Assembly (NCBI RefSeq): GCF_902459505.1
Contig: NC_047084.1
Coordinates: 503,682,474 to 503,746,473, forward strand
Source: Geotrypetes seraphini
Taxonomy: Eukaryota; Chordata; Amphibia; Gymnophiona; Dermophiidae
DNA: 64,000 bases
Direction of reading: 5' to 3'
A model generated the notes under the pieces. That model worked only from the letters and a program-made list of their open reading frames with translations, did no database searches and was not told the DNA's origin. A program made the translations under genes and the position numbers. Shown here one piece after another: positions 33,760 to 43,395 of this stretch. Within the stretch, counting starts at the first letter, position 1. Every line of letters begins with the position of its first letter.

Positions 33760-34844
33760 ATTTAACATCTTTGTGAGTGATATTGCAGAAGGACTGTCTG
33801 GCAAAGTTTGTATTTTTGAGGATAACCAAGCTCTGTAATAGGGAAGACACCCCAGAGGGTGTGGATAACATGAGGTGGGGTCTGATTTAATGCTAAAAAA
33901 TGCAAGGTCATGCACTTGGGCTGCAAATAATCCAGGAGAACGGTATAGGAGGCGAAGTACTTGGGGGGTGATCTCAGGTAGAAAAGGCGATGATCAAAGC
34001 CAGGAAGATGCTTGGGTGCATAAGGAGAGGAATGGCCAGTAGGAAAAGGGAGGTGATAATTTTTATTCCGAGACGCTTTTGGTTAAAATGCCCTTTTAAG
34101 GGCCAAGTTTATAATTAAATCTTAATTTTTATTAATAATTTTTTACCTAACCTATTGTTTTAGCCATTGATGTTTTGCCTATCCTATATCAATTGTCGTT
34201 CTTCCCTATCCGTCCCTTTGTTGTCGTATGTCTGTGCAAGTCACTTGTTTTCCCTGTTTTAATATACGTCTCAATGTAACTGTTTAACTTGTTTTTATGT
34301 AATTTTATCATGTTAACCGCTTAGAAATTAGATTAAGCGGTCAAACAAATATTTTAATAAACTTGAAACTTGATAATGCCATTGTATAAGTCTCTGGTGA
34401 GGCTCCATTTGGAATATTGTATGCAGTTTTGGAGACCACACTTTCAAATCGATATAAATAGGATGGAGTCGGTCCAGAGAGCAGCTACAAAATTGGTTAG
34501 TGGTCTTTGTCATAAATTATATAGGGACAGACTTAGAAACTTTACTATGTATATTCTGGAGGAAAGACAGGAGAGAGGGGATATGATAGAGATGCTTAAA
34601 TATCTCTTTGACATTAATGTATAGGAGATGAGTCTTTTCAGATGAAGGAAAACTCAAGAAGAAGAGAGCATATGATAAAGTTAAGAGATGGTAAGCTCAG
34701 GAATAATGTAAGAAAATACTTCTTTTCAGAAAGGGTGGTAGATGCGTGGAATAGTCTCCCAATGGAGGTGGTAGAGATAAAGTGGATGTTATAGATAGGC
34801 AAACTGGGTGGGCCATTTGGCCTTTATCTGCCATTATGTTTCTG
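33760..34844 (+). mobile_element. CR1 LINE fragment nested in mariner
   Basis: Starts inside the RT (LFNIFVSDIAEGLSGKVC, out of frame at the FADD region) and continues as the C-terminal part at 34370-34624 (PLYKSLVRLHLEYCMQFWRPHF, VQRAATKLV, YILEERQERGDMIEM), then a 3' UTR ending 'tttatctgccattatgtttctgt'. The mariner text resumes exactly with CCTGAGACAAAACAG, and TCCT is repeated at both edges. It carries an internal deletion near 33895 and a nested L2 tail. Confidence 0.85.
34061..34370 (+). mobile_element. L2-like LINE tail nested in CR1
   Basis: 310 bp of LINE 3' UTR ending in 'taaccgcttag', 'attaagcggt' and 'aataaacttgaaact'. Duplication TGATAAT at 34054-34060 and 34371-34377. Removing it restores the continuous CR1 text 'gaggtgataatgccattgtat'. 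Confidence 0.8.
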
Positions 34845-35435
34845 TCCTGAGACAAAACAGTCCATAAAATGGTAGCACTCAGGTTCTCCAAAGCCAAGGA
34901 TATTCAAGACCCAAAAGTCAACAGGAAAGGTCATGTCCACAGAGTTTTGGGCTCAGGAAGGTGTTGTAATGGCAGTCTTCCAAGGGGCCAACCAGTTAAT
35001 GCAGAATTCTACTTTAACATGCTGTGCTGATTTAAGGAGGCATTGAAAGAAAAAAGGAAAGGGAATCTGTGGAAACAATTTCTCTTTTTTGCAAGACAGT
35101 GTACCAGCTCACAAGACTGGCAAAATGATGGATGTTTTGAAACAGTTGGAGTTTCAGCACATAGACCATCCATCCTACTCACTAGATTTTGCTTAATCTG
35201 ACTATTTTCTGTGATTTGGAGGTGATTGCAGCAGTGACCAGACATTGAAGTATTTTTTTGGAAGGGTTACAAAAACTTCAGACACAATGTGCCAAGTGTG
35301 TTGAATTTAGGGGGAATAATCTGTAAGTTTCATGGCTCCACGTCATTCCCTTCTTGGTTGGGCTGAGAACTTTTCAGCATCTCAAAAATAAATAGGAACA
35401 AGCAAACCACAACAAGGTACCTCAAAAAATGCTTA

Positions 35436-35562
35436 CGGCCTCTTTTACAAAGCCGCATTAGCAGCTGCCGTGCGGCAACAGCCCTGAAGCCCTTTAAATC
35501 TCTATGGGCTTCAGGGCCGTTAGCGCAGCACAGCCGCTAGTGCGGCTTTGTAAAAGAGGCCG
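35436..35562. mobile_element. Harbinger-like MITE
   Basis: 127-bp foldback with ends CGGCCTCTTTTACAAAGCCGC and complement. Flanked by TTA (35433-35435, 35563-35565), the typical PIF/Harbinger 3-bp duplication. Confidence 0.8.
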
Positions 35563-35612
35563 TTAGGTATGTGAAAAAGCACATTAACGTACCATTATAC
35601 ATTTAGTAGTGG

Positions 35613-36340
35613 CATGTTCAAAATTGAAGGAAAAAGGATCTTAGAAATCCAAACCATAGACTAGTTGACTGTCTATTGGTTATCAATGGTTTTTGTGATA
35701 TCTTTCATTGATCCTAAAAAAACCTTCAAGGATTTTCAAATTTATCAAATATTAATATTTTAGTTTTTATCTTTTCAATATGTGATCCCATTAAGGGAAA
35801 AAAAAAACTTTTAATAAAAAGTGAAAAATCCTTTTATATCCAAATGAGATGTCTTGTAAATTTATATCAATGGCACACAACGGGAACCTGTTTTGCCACT
35901 TTGGATTCTTCTGGGTTTGTGTCGTTCTAGAATAAAATCAAAACAAAACTCATTGTAGATTCATAATACACACAGTGCAATAATATTAACAATTGAAAAG
36001 AGTACATGGCTTGAAAGAATTCAGAAAAGCTCACCAAATAGTCGCATTAATTCTTAAAGTATAGCTTTCAGAATAATGAAAAAAATGGCACCTTGATCTT
36101 TTAAAAAAAAAAAAAAAAATGCTGACGCATGCGCACAACTGCTTCTAATTTGAATGAAAGACACATGCGCATGGGATCACATATTGAAAAGAAAAAAAAT
36201 TTAAAAATTAATATATTAGAAAATCCTTGAAGATTTTTTAGGATCAATGAAAGATATCACAACCCATTGATAACCAATAGACAGTCAACTAGTCTATGGT
36301 TTGGATTTCTGGGATCCTTTTTCCTTCAGTTTTGAACATG
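35613..36340. mobile_element. element with about 170-bp terminal inverted repeats
   Basis: Arms 35613-35790 and 36165-36340 are reverse complements over roughly 170 bp with few mismatches (for example CCATAGACTAGTTGACTGTC and its complement). The middle (35800-36160) is AT-rich with an A run at 36102-36119. No transposase and no clear target duplication. It could be a long-TIR MITE or an inverted retroposon pair. Confidence 0.7.
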
Positions 36341-36371
36341 TATAATGTTATGTGAATGTGCATTTTCACAA

Positions 36372-37205
36372 AACATTTCAGCACCCCCTACTACTATTTC
36401 TACTGCTACTACTTATCACTTATATAGCATTGAAAGACGTACGCAGCACTATGCATTTTGACATTTATATAGACAGTTCCTGCTTGGAAGAGCTTACAAT
36501 CTAACTTGAGAGGACAGACATGACATATAGGGTTGGTATGCAGAGCCCAAGTTGAGAGGAGTTAGGAGTCGAAAGCACTTTCAAAGAGGTGGGCTTTTAA
36601 CTGGGCCTTGAACACTGCCAGGAGTCTGAAGTTGGCAGCTGAAGAGAAGGGTACAGAAAGGAGGGACTTACCAGCTGAGCAGAGCTCATAAGGGGGGGAA
36701 TCATAGGATGAGATAAGTGAAGAGAGATAGTGAAGGGCAGCTGAGTTAGTATATTTATAGATAAGTAAGAGGCGTTTGACTTGTATTAGGAAACAGATGG
36801 GAAACCAATGAAGTGACTTTAGGAGAGGGGTAATGTGAGTAAAGCGCCTCTCACGGAATATGAGTCATGCAGCCAAATTCTGGACGGATTGGAGGGGAGC
36901 GAGATGACTAAGCAGAAGGCCTGAGAGTAGCAAGTTGCAGTAGTCTTGAGGGCGTGGATAAGTGTTTTGGTATGTGCTCAGAGAGGAAGGGTCAGATTTT
37001 GGTAATATTATAGAGGAAGAAGCGTTGGGTTGTAGTGATATGTTATATCTGGGCGGTGAAGGAGAGGCGAGAGTAAAAGATGATCTTGAGTTTACGAGCA
37101 GACAAAATAGGAAGGATGAGAGTGTTGTCCACAGAGATGGAGAATGAGGGAAGCGGAGAGGTGGATTTAGGTGGGAAGGTGTGCAGCTCTGTTTTTAGCC
37201 ATATT
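36372..37205 (-). mobile_element. L2-type LINE, RT C-terminal part and 3' UTR
   Basis: Minus-strand text from about 37190 to 36590 translates piecewise to an L2 RT C-terminus (SISVDNTLILP, QNLAA*LIF, FTHITPLLKSLHWFPI, KRLLLIYKYTNSAALHYLS). The tail at 36480-36380 has the tact-repeat type end ('ctactactatttctactgctactac' on plus). 5'-truncated, with stops in the frame. Confidence 0.75.
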
Positions 37206-37214
37206 CAAGAGAAA

Positions 37215-37579
37215 TAATAAGACTATAAGCTTTTGAAATTAAAAGTTAGAGTTTTGGCTCTAGAGGCATCTCTTTACCTGAAATTTCCATGTAAATGTTT
37301 AGTCAAGATACAGGATATTGAATATGTTTTTTGGGATCCCATTCAATTACAACAATTCTTAGTTGCTAGAGAACAGAAATGAGTTTAATTTTCCTTTAAC
37401 TTTCATTGCTGAGAAAAAAGAGGAGAAAATTAGAATCCCTATTAAGTAAGGAATGACTTAAGGTTCGCTAGGATGAACTGAAAATTATTTCTTTTATCTT
37501 TTCTTAAAATTTGTTGTTGAAATTGTATCATGTCTCCCTATAACGTGGGCTTAAAAAGGAATTATATATGATTGATTAT
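37215..37579 (+). mobile_element. half-L1-like element, part 1 (ORF1 C-terminus and 3' UTR)
   Basis: Text around 37245-37380 translates to LKFPCKCLVKIQDIEYVFWDPIQLQQFL, matching the L1-type ORF1 C-terminus seen again at 47300-47390. An AT-rich 3' UTR follows; the DIRS at 37580 interrupts it and 43216-43288 carries the rest with an A-rich tail. No ORF2 lies between. Confidence 0.6.
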
Positions 37580-37752
37580 CCCAGGACAAGCAGGCAGCAT
37601 ATTCTTGACTGATGGGTGACGGCACTGACGGAGCCCCGGTACGGACAATTTTAGAGTGATTGCACTCTAAGAACTTTAGAAAGTTCTAGCTAGGCCGCAC
37701 TGCGCGTGTGCGAGTGCCTTCCCGCCCGACAGAGGCACGCGGTCCCCAGTTT
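37580..37752 (+). repeat. DIRS 5' inverted terminal repeat
   Basis: Complementary to 43013-43170 over about 165 bp. The first part also pairs with the internal complementary region at 42867-42905, as needed in the DIRS circular-intermediate model. Confidence 0.85.
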
Positions 37753-38002
37753 TCTTAATTCCGCGGAGCTAAGAAGACGCGTGTTTCCAACGGCTGTTGG
37801 AAGATTTTTTCTTATCACTTGCCTTCCCGCTCGCGTGTATTTTTCTCTTCATATTTTATTTTCCTTCTTTTTTTTATTATTGTTTGTGTAAAAAAAAAAA
37901 AAAGATCGTTTTATTTTTCATTTTTTTCGATCTATCCCGGCGGGGCCTGTTGGCACCATCGAAGCCTCGAGCTTCGATTTTGCTACAGCAGTTTTTCCCT
38001 TC

Positions 38003-39265
38003 ATGCCCCCGTCACCGGGTTTCAAAAAGTGTCAGCGGTGTGCACGCCCTATCTCCCTCTCCGACCCGCACAAGTGGTGCCTCCAGTGTCTGGGTCCGGA
38101 CCATAGGGCTGAAACCTGCACCCGCTGTAGTTCTTTACAAAAAAGAACGTTAAAAAATCGTCAAATTCAACAGCGGATCCTTTTCGGTACCGCTATGGAA
38201 GTTAGACCGGTATCGACGTCGACGACTTCCTCCAAATCGACTCCGACTGTCTCGGCACCGCAAGATACATCACCGGTGTCGACTCCTGTAGGTAAGCCGG
38301 CTAAGAAGCCTTCCCCTACTGTTCTAGGCCCGCCAGTCGAGCATGCAGTGAGCCAAGTCCTGCAGACTGAGCGCCGGCCCCGTAAGCGCTCCGCTCCCAT
38401 TGAAGTCACTGCCTTGTCATCGGCATCGACTTCACCCGAGCGTCGAGCGGCACTGAAGGTACCGAGCAAGAAAAAACCGGTACCGGTGCCATCGGGACCA
38501 ACGTTGGATGAGCGCATTGCCTCTATCCTCCAGGTCCAGCTTAAGGAGCAACTCCAACACTTGCTCCCGGCTCTGTTGACTCCGAACCTTCCAGTATCGG
38601 TACCGACTGAGCCTTCGGTGCCGACTGTCGATCAGCCTCTTTTATTGACATCGACTTTATCGGCACCGCACAAATCTCTATCCATGCCTGTTCTGTCAGC
38701 GGAACCGAAGCGGCGTACTACTCCTACGATTTCTGACCCGGTACCGTTCTCTGAACCCCGTACCGTACTACACTCCCCAGGTACCGTCTCCACCCGTTCA
38801 GTGAAATCGGTACGCAAGACTAAGCATACTGAAACATCTACTCCACTTTCCCAGGGCCGTTTCCAATCGGTACGGGACCCTGACTTGTGGGACGACTCGG
38901 ATGATCCCCTCGGTACCGAGGAAGATTATTCATCTGATGAGGATGATCCATCGGTGCAGGATCCTGCTGCTAAGCCAGAGCACTCCTCCTTCACCAAATT
39001 TTTAAAGGAGATGTCAGACACCCTTTCTATTCCTTTAGAGTCTGACTCTAAAAAATCCAAGGCATTTCTGGATGCTTTGGATTTTGACCAACCTCCTAAA
39101 GAGTTTTTGAAGTTGCCCCTCCATGACATCTTGAGGGAAACTTTTTATAAAAATCTGGAAACTCCTTTGACGATTCCAGGAGCCCCAAGAAAACTGGAAT
39201 CTCTTTACAAAGTGATTCCAATTCCAGGATTTGACAAACACCAACTTCCCCATGAATCTGGATAA
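38003..39265 (+). CDS. DIRS gag-like protein (ORF1)
   Basis: 420 codons. A zinc-knuckle-like C-x2-C-x4-H-x4-C lies at residues 26-39 (C26, C29, H34, C39), preceded by a C-x2-C pair at 10-13. A Ser/Thr/Pro-rich middle follows, then an acidic stretch (about residues 300-320). Presumed to bind nucleic acid in the retroelement particle; this role is inferred by position. The frame belongs to the whole-looking DIRS copy. Confidence 0.75.
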   Translation: MPPSPGFKKCQRCARPISLSDPHKWCLQCLGPDHRAETCTRCSSLQKRTLKNRQIQQRILFGTAMEVRPVSTSTTSSKSTPTVSAPQDTSPVSTPVGKPAKKPSPTVLGPPVEHAVSQVLQTERRPRKRSAPIEVTALSSASTSPERRAALKVPSKKKPVPVPSGPTLDERIASILQVQLKEQLQHLLPALLTPNLPVSVPTEPSVPTVDQPLLLTSTLSAPHKSLSMPVLSAEPKRRTTPTISDPVPFSEPRTVLHSPGTVSTRSVKSVRKTKHTETSTPLSQGRFQSVRDPDLWDDSDDPLGTEEDYSSDEDDPSVQDPAAKPEHSSFTKFLKEMSDTLSIPLESDSKKSKAFLDALDFDQPPKEFLKLPLHDILRETFYKNLETPLTIPGAPRKLESLYKVIPIPGFDKHQLPHESG

Positions 39266-39842
39266 ATTTGGGAAACGCCTTTACCAAAATGCGATGTTGG
39301 CCAACCGTTCAGGTAATTACGCATTCCACTTCTCTTTTTACCTGAAACATCTCATTCAACAGGTGACCTCTTTTCAAAAGTATATTCCGGACCGTAAACT
39401 TCCTGCTTTTCAGCAATGTACCTCTAGTCTTTTGCAACTCAGAAAGTTTATGGTCCGTTCAATTTATGATACTTTTGAACTGACATCACGGGCTACTGCT
39501 ATGTCTGTGGCAATGAGAAGGTTGGCATGGCTACGGGTCTCAGACCTGGATGTAAACCACCAGGACCGGCTTGCCAATGCGCCCTGCCTAGGGGATGAGC
39601 TGTTTGGGGAGTCCATGGATACCACCACGCAAAAGCTCTCTGCACATGAAACTAGGTGGGACACCTTGTTGAAAAACAAGAAGAAACCTCCTCCTCCTCG
39701 CCCATTCAGGCAACAATCTTCATATCAACGGAGGTTTTCTGCTCGACCGGCTCAGCCTCATCCTCCTCAACCTCGCAGACAGCGTCAACAACAGCAACAG
39801 GCCCGTCAGCAACAACAGCCTACTGTAAAGCCTGCTCCTTAA
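39231..39842 (+). CDS. DIRS gag-side frame with Gln-rich tail
   Basis: 203 codons in a different frame from ORF1 and overlapping its end slightly. It matches copy B at 11435-12100 and shows the same helix-rich text in each copy. The C-terminal 40 residues are rich in Gln and Arg. Function unknown; part of the DIRS element. Confidence 0.65.
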   Translation: MTNTNFPMNLDKFGKRLYQNAMLANRSGNYAFHFSFYLKHLIQQVTSFQKYIPDRKLPAFQQCTSSLLQLRKFMVRSIYDTFELTSRATAMSVAMRRLAWLRVSDLDVNHQDRLANAPCLGDELFGESMDTTTQKLSAHETRWDTLLKNKKKPPPPRPFRQQSSYQRRFSARPAQPHPPQPRRQRQQQQQARQQQQPTVKPAP

Positions 39843-40260
39843 CCTAAGCCGACACAGCCCTTTTGACTCTCTTCTCCAGGGCATTGCCAGTCTTCCTCCC
39901 TCCTGTTTTCTTCCTCAGCCCATAGGAGGTCGACTCCATGTTTTTCTTTCTCGCTGGGAAGCAATCACCTCCGACCAGTGGGTACTTGCTATCATCGCCC
40001 ACAGCTACTCCCTAAACTTTCAGACTCCTCCACCATTAGGTCTGCCAAAAGAGTCTGCTTCCAACAAGGCTCAGTCCCTCCTCCTCGCTCAGGAGGTTCA
40101 ATCCCTCCTTCTTCTCAATGCTATCGAACCAGTTCCTCAAGACCAGCAAGGCCTGGGATTTTATTCCCGGTACTTTCTGGTACCCAAAAAGACCGGAGAT
40201 CTCAGACCAATATTAGATCTCAGGGATCTCAACAAATGTCTGGTCAAGGAGAAGTTCAAG

Positions 40261-41790
40261 ATGTTATCTCTTGCCACCCTTTACCCTCTTCTCTCTCAGG
40301 GAGACTGGCTATGTTCCCTCGATCTCAAGGAGGCGTACACTCATATTCCGATTCATCTGACGTCCCGACAATATCTCCGCTTCCTTGTCAACCAACATCA
40401 TTACCAATACAAGGTGTTACCCTTCGGCCTAGCCTCCTCCCCCAGGGTATTCACCAAATGTCTGATTGTGGTCGCAGCTTATCTTCGTTCCCACAACTTT
40501 CAAGTCTTCCCTTATCTGGACGACTGGCTCATCAAGGCTCATTCTCCTCTGGCCGTTCAGTTTGCCACCAATCAGACCATTTTTCTCCTTCAACTGTTAG
40601 GGTTCGAAATCAATCGACCCAAGTCGCATCTAATTCCAACTCAACGACTTCAATTCATTGGAGCCATTCTGGACACACATCAGATGAGGGCATTTCTTCC
40701 AACAAATCGCCTTTACAACATACTGTATCTCTGTCAACGGGTGTTGCAGCAAACGTCCATCTCTGCAAACCACATGATGATACTCTTGGACCACATGGCC
40801 TCCACAGTGCATGTCACTCCCTTCGCACGTCTCCACCTACGTACTCCTCAATGGACCTTAGCGAACCAGTGGTCTCAAGCGACGGATCCTTGCTCACAAC
40901 TCATATCTGTGACCTCGTCTCTTCGGCAGTCGCTTCTTTGGTGGTTGACATCTTCAAATCTATCCAGAGGTCTGCTGTTCCATCTACCTCCTCATCAACT
41001 GGTCATCACCACGGATTCCTCCCCCTATGCATGGGGAGCTCACTTGAATGAGTTCCAAACTCAGGGGTTTTGGACTGCCCAGGAAAAGAGACACCACATC
41101 AATTTCCTGGAACTCAGAGCGATGTTTTACGCCCTCAAGGCTTTTCAACATCTTCTTTTTCCTCAGGTACTACTCATTTGCACAGACAACCAAGTTGCAA
41201 TGTACTACATCAACAAACAGGGAGGGACGGGATCCCGCCTCTTGTGTCAGGAAGCTCAAAGGATTTGGACCTGGGCGACTGCTCGTCACCTATTCCTGAA
41301 GGCAGTCTACATCCAAGGGGAACAGAATTGCTTAGCAGACAATCTCAGCAGAATTCTTCAACCTCACGAATGGACTCTCGACCCTTCGACTCTCCAGTCC
41401 ATTTTCTCTCAATGGGGCACACCTCAAGTGGATCTTTTTGCAGCTCCCCACAACCATCAACTGCCCCTGTTTTGCTCCAGACTTTACTCCCCTCACCGTC
41501 TGGAACCCGATGCATTTCTCCTGGATTGGACCAATCTCTTCCTCTATGCATTTCCTCCTCTTCCGCTCATGCTGCGCACATTATTCAAGCTCAAGAGGGA
41601 ACAAGCCACCATGATTCTCATCGCTCCACGGTGGCCCAGACAGCATTGGTTCTCCCTTCTGCTTCAACTCAGTTCCAGGGAACCCATACCTCTTCCACTG
41701 TTTCCTTCACTACTTACACAGCATCAGCAAACTCTACTTCATCCCAGCTTACAGTCTCTGCACCTGACAGCTTGGTATCTCTCGGGCTGA
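40261..41790 (+). CDS. DIRS reverse transcriptase / RNase H
   Basis: 509 codons. RT motifs: SLDLKEAYTHIPI (about residues 21-33), LPFGLASSPRVFTKC (about 57-71) and the catalytic FPYLDDW (YLDD at residues 85-88). RNase H-like text follows (TTDSSPYAWGAH; ICTDNQVAMYYINKQGG). It would copy the element's RNA into DNA. The 3' third overlaps the recombinase frame, as is usual for DIRS. The N-terminal start is taken at the first Met of the frame; the true start may be further upstream. Confidence 0.9.
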   Translation: MLSLATLYPLLSQGDWLCSLDLKEAYTHIPIHLTSRQYLRFLVNQHHYQYKVLPFGLASSPRVFTKCLIVVAAYLRSHNFQVFPYLDDWLIKAHSPLAVQFATNQTIFLLQLLGFEINRPKSHLIPTQRLQFIGAILDTHQMRAFLPTNRLYNILYLCQRVLQQTSISANHMMILLDHMASTVHVTPFARLHLRTPQWTLANQWSQATDPCSQLISVTSSLRQSLLWWLTSSNLSRGLLFHLPPHQLVITTDSSPYAWGAHLNEFQTQGFWTAQEKRHHINFLELRAMFYALKAFQHLLFPQVLLICTDNQVAMYYINKQGGTGSRLLCQEAQRIWTWATARHLFLKAVYIQGEQNCLADNLSRILQPHEWTLDPSTLQSIFSQWGTPQVDLFAAPHNHQLPLFCSRLYSPHRLEPDAFLLDWTNLFLYAFPPLPLMLRTLFKLKREQATMILIAPRWPRQHWFSLLLQLSSREPIPLPLFPSLLTQHQQTLLHPSLQSLHLTAWYLSG

Positions 41791-42824
41791 CTTCGGCTCA
41801 CTCTCTCCTTTCTCAGCCTGTCCGTTCTATTATTGATGCCTCCAGAAAACCATCTACTCTTCAATGTTACCAACAAAAGTGGTCTCGGTTTTCTTCCTGG
41901 TGCCTTTTACATCACCATAATCCCATGTCTACAGCAGTGGGACTGGTGTTGGACTATCTTTTATCCTTATCTGACTCTGGTCTTAAATCCTCTTCGATAA
42001 GAGTTCACCTTAGTGCTATTACAGCTTTTCATGAGCCGATTCATGGAAAACCCCTCTCAGCTCATCCCTTGGTTTCTAGGTTCATGAAGGGCCTTTTCAA
42101 TGTGAAGCCACCTCTTAGGGCCCCTCCTGTTGTATGGGATCTTAATGTGGTTCTTTCTGCGTTAATGAAACCTCCTTTCGAGCCTTTGGCCACAACGCAT
42201 TTTAAATTTCTAACTTGGAAAGTGGTCTTTCTTATAGCTCTCACTTCTGCCAGGAGGGTCAGTGAGCTACATGCACTGGTGGCTGATCCACCTTTCACTG
42301 TTTTTCACCATGATAAGGTCATCCTCCGTACACATCCAAAATTCCTTCCTAAGGTTGTGTCTGAGTTTCATCTTAACCAGTCCATCGTTCTACCTGTTTT
42401 TTTCCCAAAGCCTCATTCTACTCCAGGTGAACAGGCTTTACACACCTTGGATTGTAAACGTGCTCTGGCTTACTATCTTGATCGCACCAAACCTCACAGA
42501 TCATCCCCTCAACTGTTTTTGTCCTTTGATCCTAACAAGTTGGGTCATCCTGTATCTAAACGCACCCTGTCCAATTGGCTGGCTGCTTGCGTTTCATTCT
42601 GTTATGCTCAGTCGGGCCTGACACTGGAAGGTTCTGTCACGGGCCACAAGATTAGAGCTATGGCAGCATCTGTAGCTTTCCTCTGTTCAACTTCCATTGA
42701 GGAAATCTGCAAAGCTGCTACTTGGTCCTCAGTTCATACTTTTACATCTCACTATTGTCTGGATGCATTCTCCAGAAGGGATGGACACTTCGGCCAATCT
42801 GTTTTACAAAATTTGTTTTCCTAA
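41070..42824 (+). CDS. DIRS tyrosine recombinase
   Basis: 584 codons. The C-terminal half carries the tyrosine-recombinase catalytic set: Arg in ARRVSEL (residues 395/396), H-x-x-R in GHKIR (H526, R529) and the nucleophile in SHYCLD (Y562). It would integrate the circular DNA intermediate, which explains the lack of target duplications. The N-terminal part lies over the RT/RNase H frame, so the protein probably starts further inside; the start is uncertain. Confidence 0.85.
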   Translation: MDCPGKETPHQFPGTQSDVLRPQGFSTSSFSSGTTHLHRQPSCNVLHQQTGRDGIPPLVSGSSKDLDLGDCSSPIPEGSLHPRGTELLSRQSQQNSSTSRMDSRPFDSPVHFLSMGHTSSGSFCSSPQPSTAPVLLQTLLPSPSGTRCISPGLDQSLPLCISSSSAHAAHIIQAQEGTSHHDSHRSTVAQTALVLPSASTQFQGTHTSSTVSFTTYTASANSTSSQLTVSAPDSLVSLGLTSAHSLLSQPVRSIIDASRKPSTLQCYQQKWSRFSSWCLLHHHNPMSTAVGLVLDYLLSLSDSGLKSSSIRVHLSAITAFHEPIHGKPLSAHPLVSRFMKGLFNVKPPLRAPPVVWDLNVVLSALMKPPFEPLATTHFKFLTWKVVFLIALTSARRVSELHALVADPPFTVFHHDKVILRTHPKFLPKVVSEFHLNQSIVLPVFFPKPHSTPGEQALHTLDCKRALAYYLDRTKPHRSSPQLFLSFDPNKLGHPVSKRTLSNWLAACVSFCYAQSGLTLEGSVTGHKIRAMAASVAFLCSTSIEEICKAATWSSVHTFTSHYCLDAFSRRDGHFGQSVLQNLFS

Positions 42825-42866
42825 TGGCCAACCTTCCCTCCATCCCTCTTTTTGTTAGCTTGGAGG

Positions 42867-42950
42867 TCACCCATCAGTCAAGAATATGCTGCCTGCTTGT
42901 CCTGGGATAAAGCACAGTTACTTACCGTAACAGGTGTGTTATCCAGGGAC
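42867..42950. repeat. DIRS internal complementary region
   Basis: The first half is complementary to the 5' end of the element (37580-37620). The second half (CACAGTTACTTACCGTAACA) is complementary to the extreme 3' end (43171-43215). This bridge is diagnostic for DIRS-type elements. Confidence 0.9.
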
Positions 42951-43012
42951 AGCAGGCAGATATTCTTGCGTCCCTCCCACCTCCCCGGGTTGGCTTCTTA
43001 GCTGGCTTATCC

Positions 43013-43215
43013 TAACTGGGGACCGCGCGCCTCTGTCGGGCGGGAAGGCACTCGCGCACGCGCGGTGCGGCCTAGCTAGAACTTTCTAAAGTTCTTAGAG
43101 TGCAATCACTCTAAAATTGTCCGTACCGGGGCTCTGTCGGTGCCGTCACCCATCAGTCAAGAATATCTGCCTGCTGTCCCTGGATAACACCTGTTACGGT
43201 AAGTAACTGTGCTTT
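43013..43215 (-). repeat. DIRS 3' inverted terminal repeat with terminal extension
   Basis: Complement of the 5' repeat plus about 45 bp of unique extension ending GGTAAGTAACTGTGCTTTA. The same end closes copies A (about 9178) and B (about 18052). Confidence 0.9.
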
Positions 43216-43288
43216 ATGTATTGTTTATGAGATTCCTTTTTTTCCTTTGAGTTATTGGATATTGTAAGTATTCAAAATTATAATATTA
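43216..43288 (+). mobile_element. half-L1-like element, part 2 (3' UTR and A-rich tail)
   Basis: Continues the 3' UTR interrupted at 37579 and ends in 'aatattaaaaaaaaaag'. Together with part 1, about 270 bp separates the ORF1 stop from the tail, close to the 255 bp in the copy at 46210-47655. Confidence 0.55.
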
Positions 43289-43289
43289 A

Positions 43290-43395
43290 AAAAAAAAGAA
43301 TATAAGAATAGCCTTAATGGGTCAGACCAATGGTCCATCTAGCCCAGTAGCCCGTCCTCATGATGGCCAATCCAGGTTACTAGTACCTAGCAAAA
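43290..43395 (-). mobile_element. CR1 LINE 3' end
   Basis: Minus-strand CR1 tail, the same text as 1964-2075 ('ataagaatagcc' through 'ccaatccaggt'). Confidence 0.8.

Larger units (their letters stand above)
33092..35388 (+). mobile_element. mariner DNA transposon, interrupted by a CR1
   Basis: TA dinucleotides flank imperfect inverted repeats (left 33092 with GTTCTTGGCCC; right end around 35350-35378 with GGGCTGAGAAC). Frame 33237-33638 (133 aa) is the N-terminal helix-turn-helix region of a mariner transposase (KTPKEIHECM, SYSTVKKWC, ISRESVGCIVHKQLGM). The first catalytic Asp (VDETWLHHYDP, 33724-33759) precedes the CR1 insertion; the second (QDSVPAHKTGKM, near 35093-35125) and third (SDYFL, near 35196) lie beyond it. 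Frameshifts and a stop after the third Asp, plus the insertion, make it inactive. Confidence 0.85.
37580..43215 (+). mobile_element. DIRS retroelement, whole-looking copy
   Basis: About 5.6 kb. Parts in order: 5' inverted terminal repeat (37580-37752), gag-like frame (38003-39265), a second gag-side frame (39231-39842), RT/RNase H (40261-41790), tyrosine recombinase (41070-42824, overlapping RT/RH by about 720 bp), internal complementary region (about 42867-42950) and 3' inverted terminal repeat (43013-43215). The two terminal repeats match over about 165 bp with few differences. Few or no breaks are apparent in the long frames, so it is much younger than copies A and B. It lies within a half-L1-like 3' UTR. 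DIRS insert by recombination and leave no target duplication; none was seen. Confidence 0.95.
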
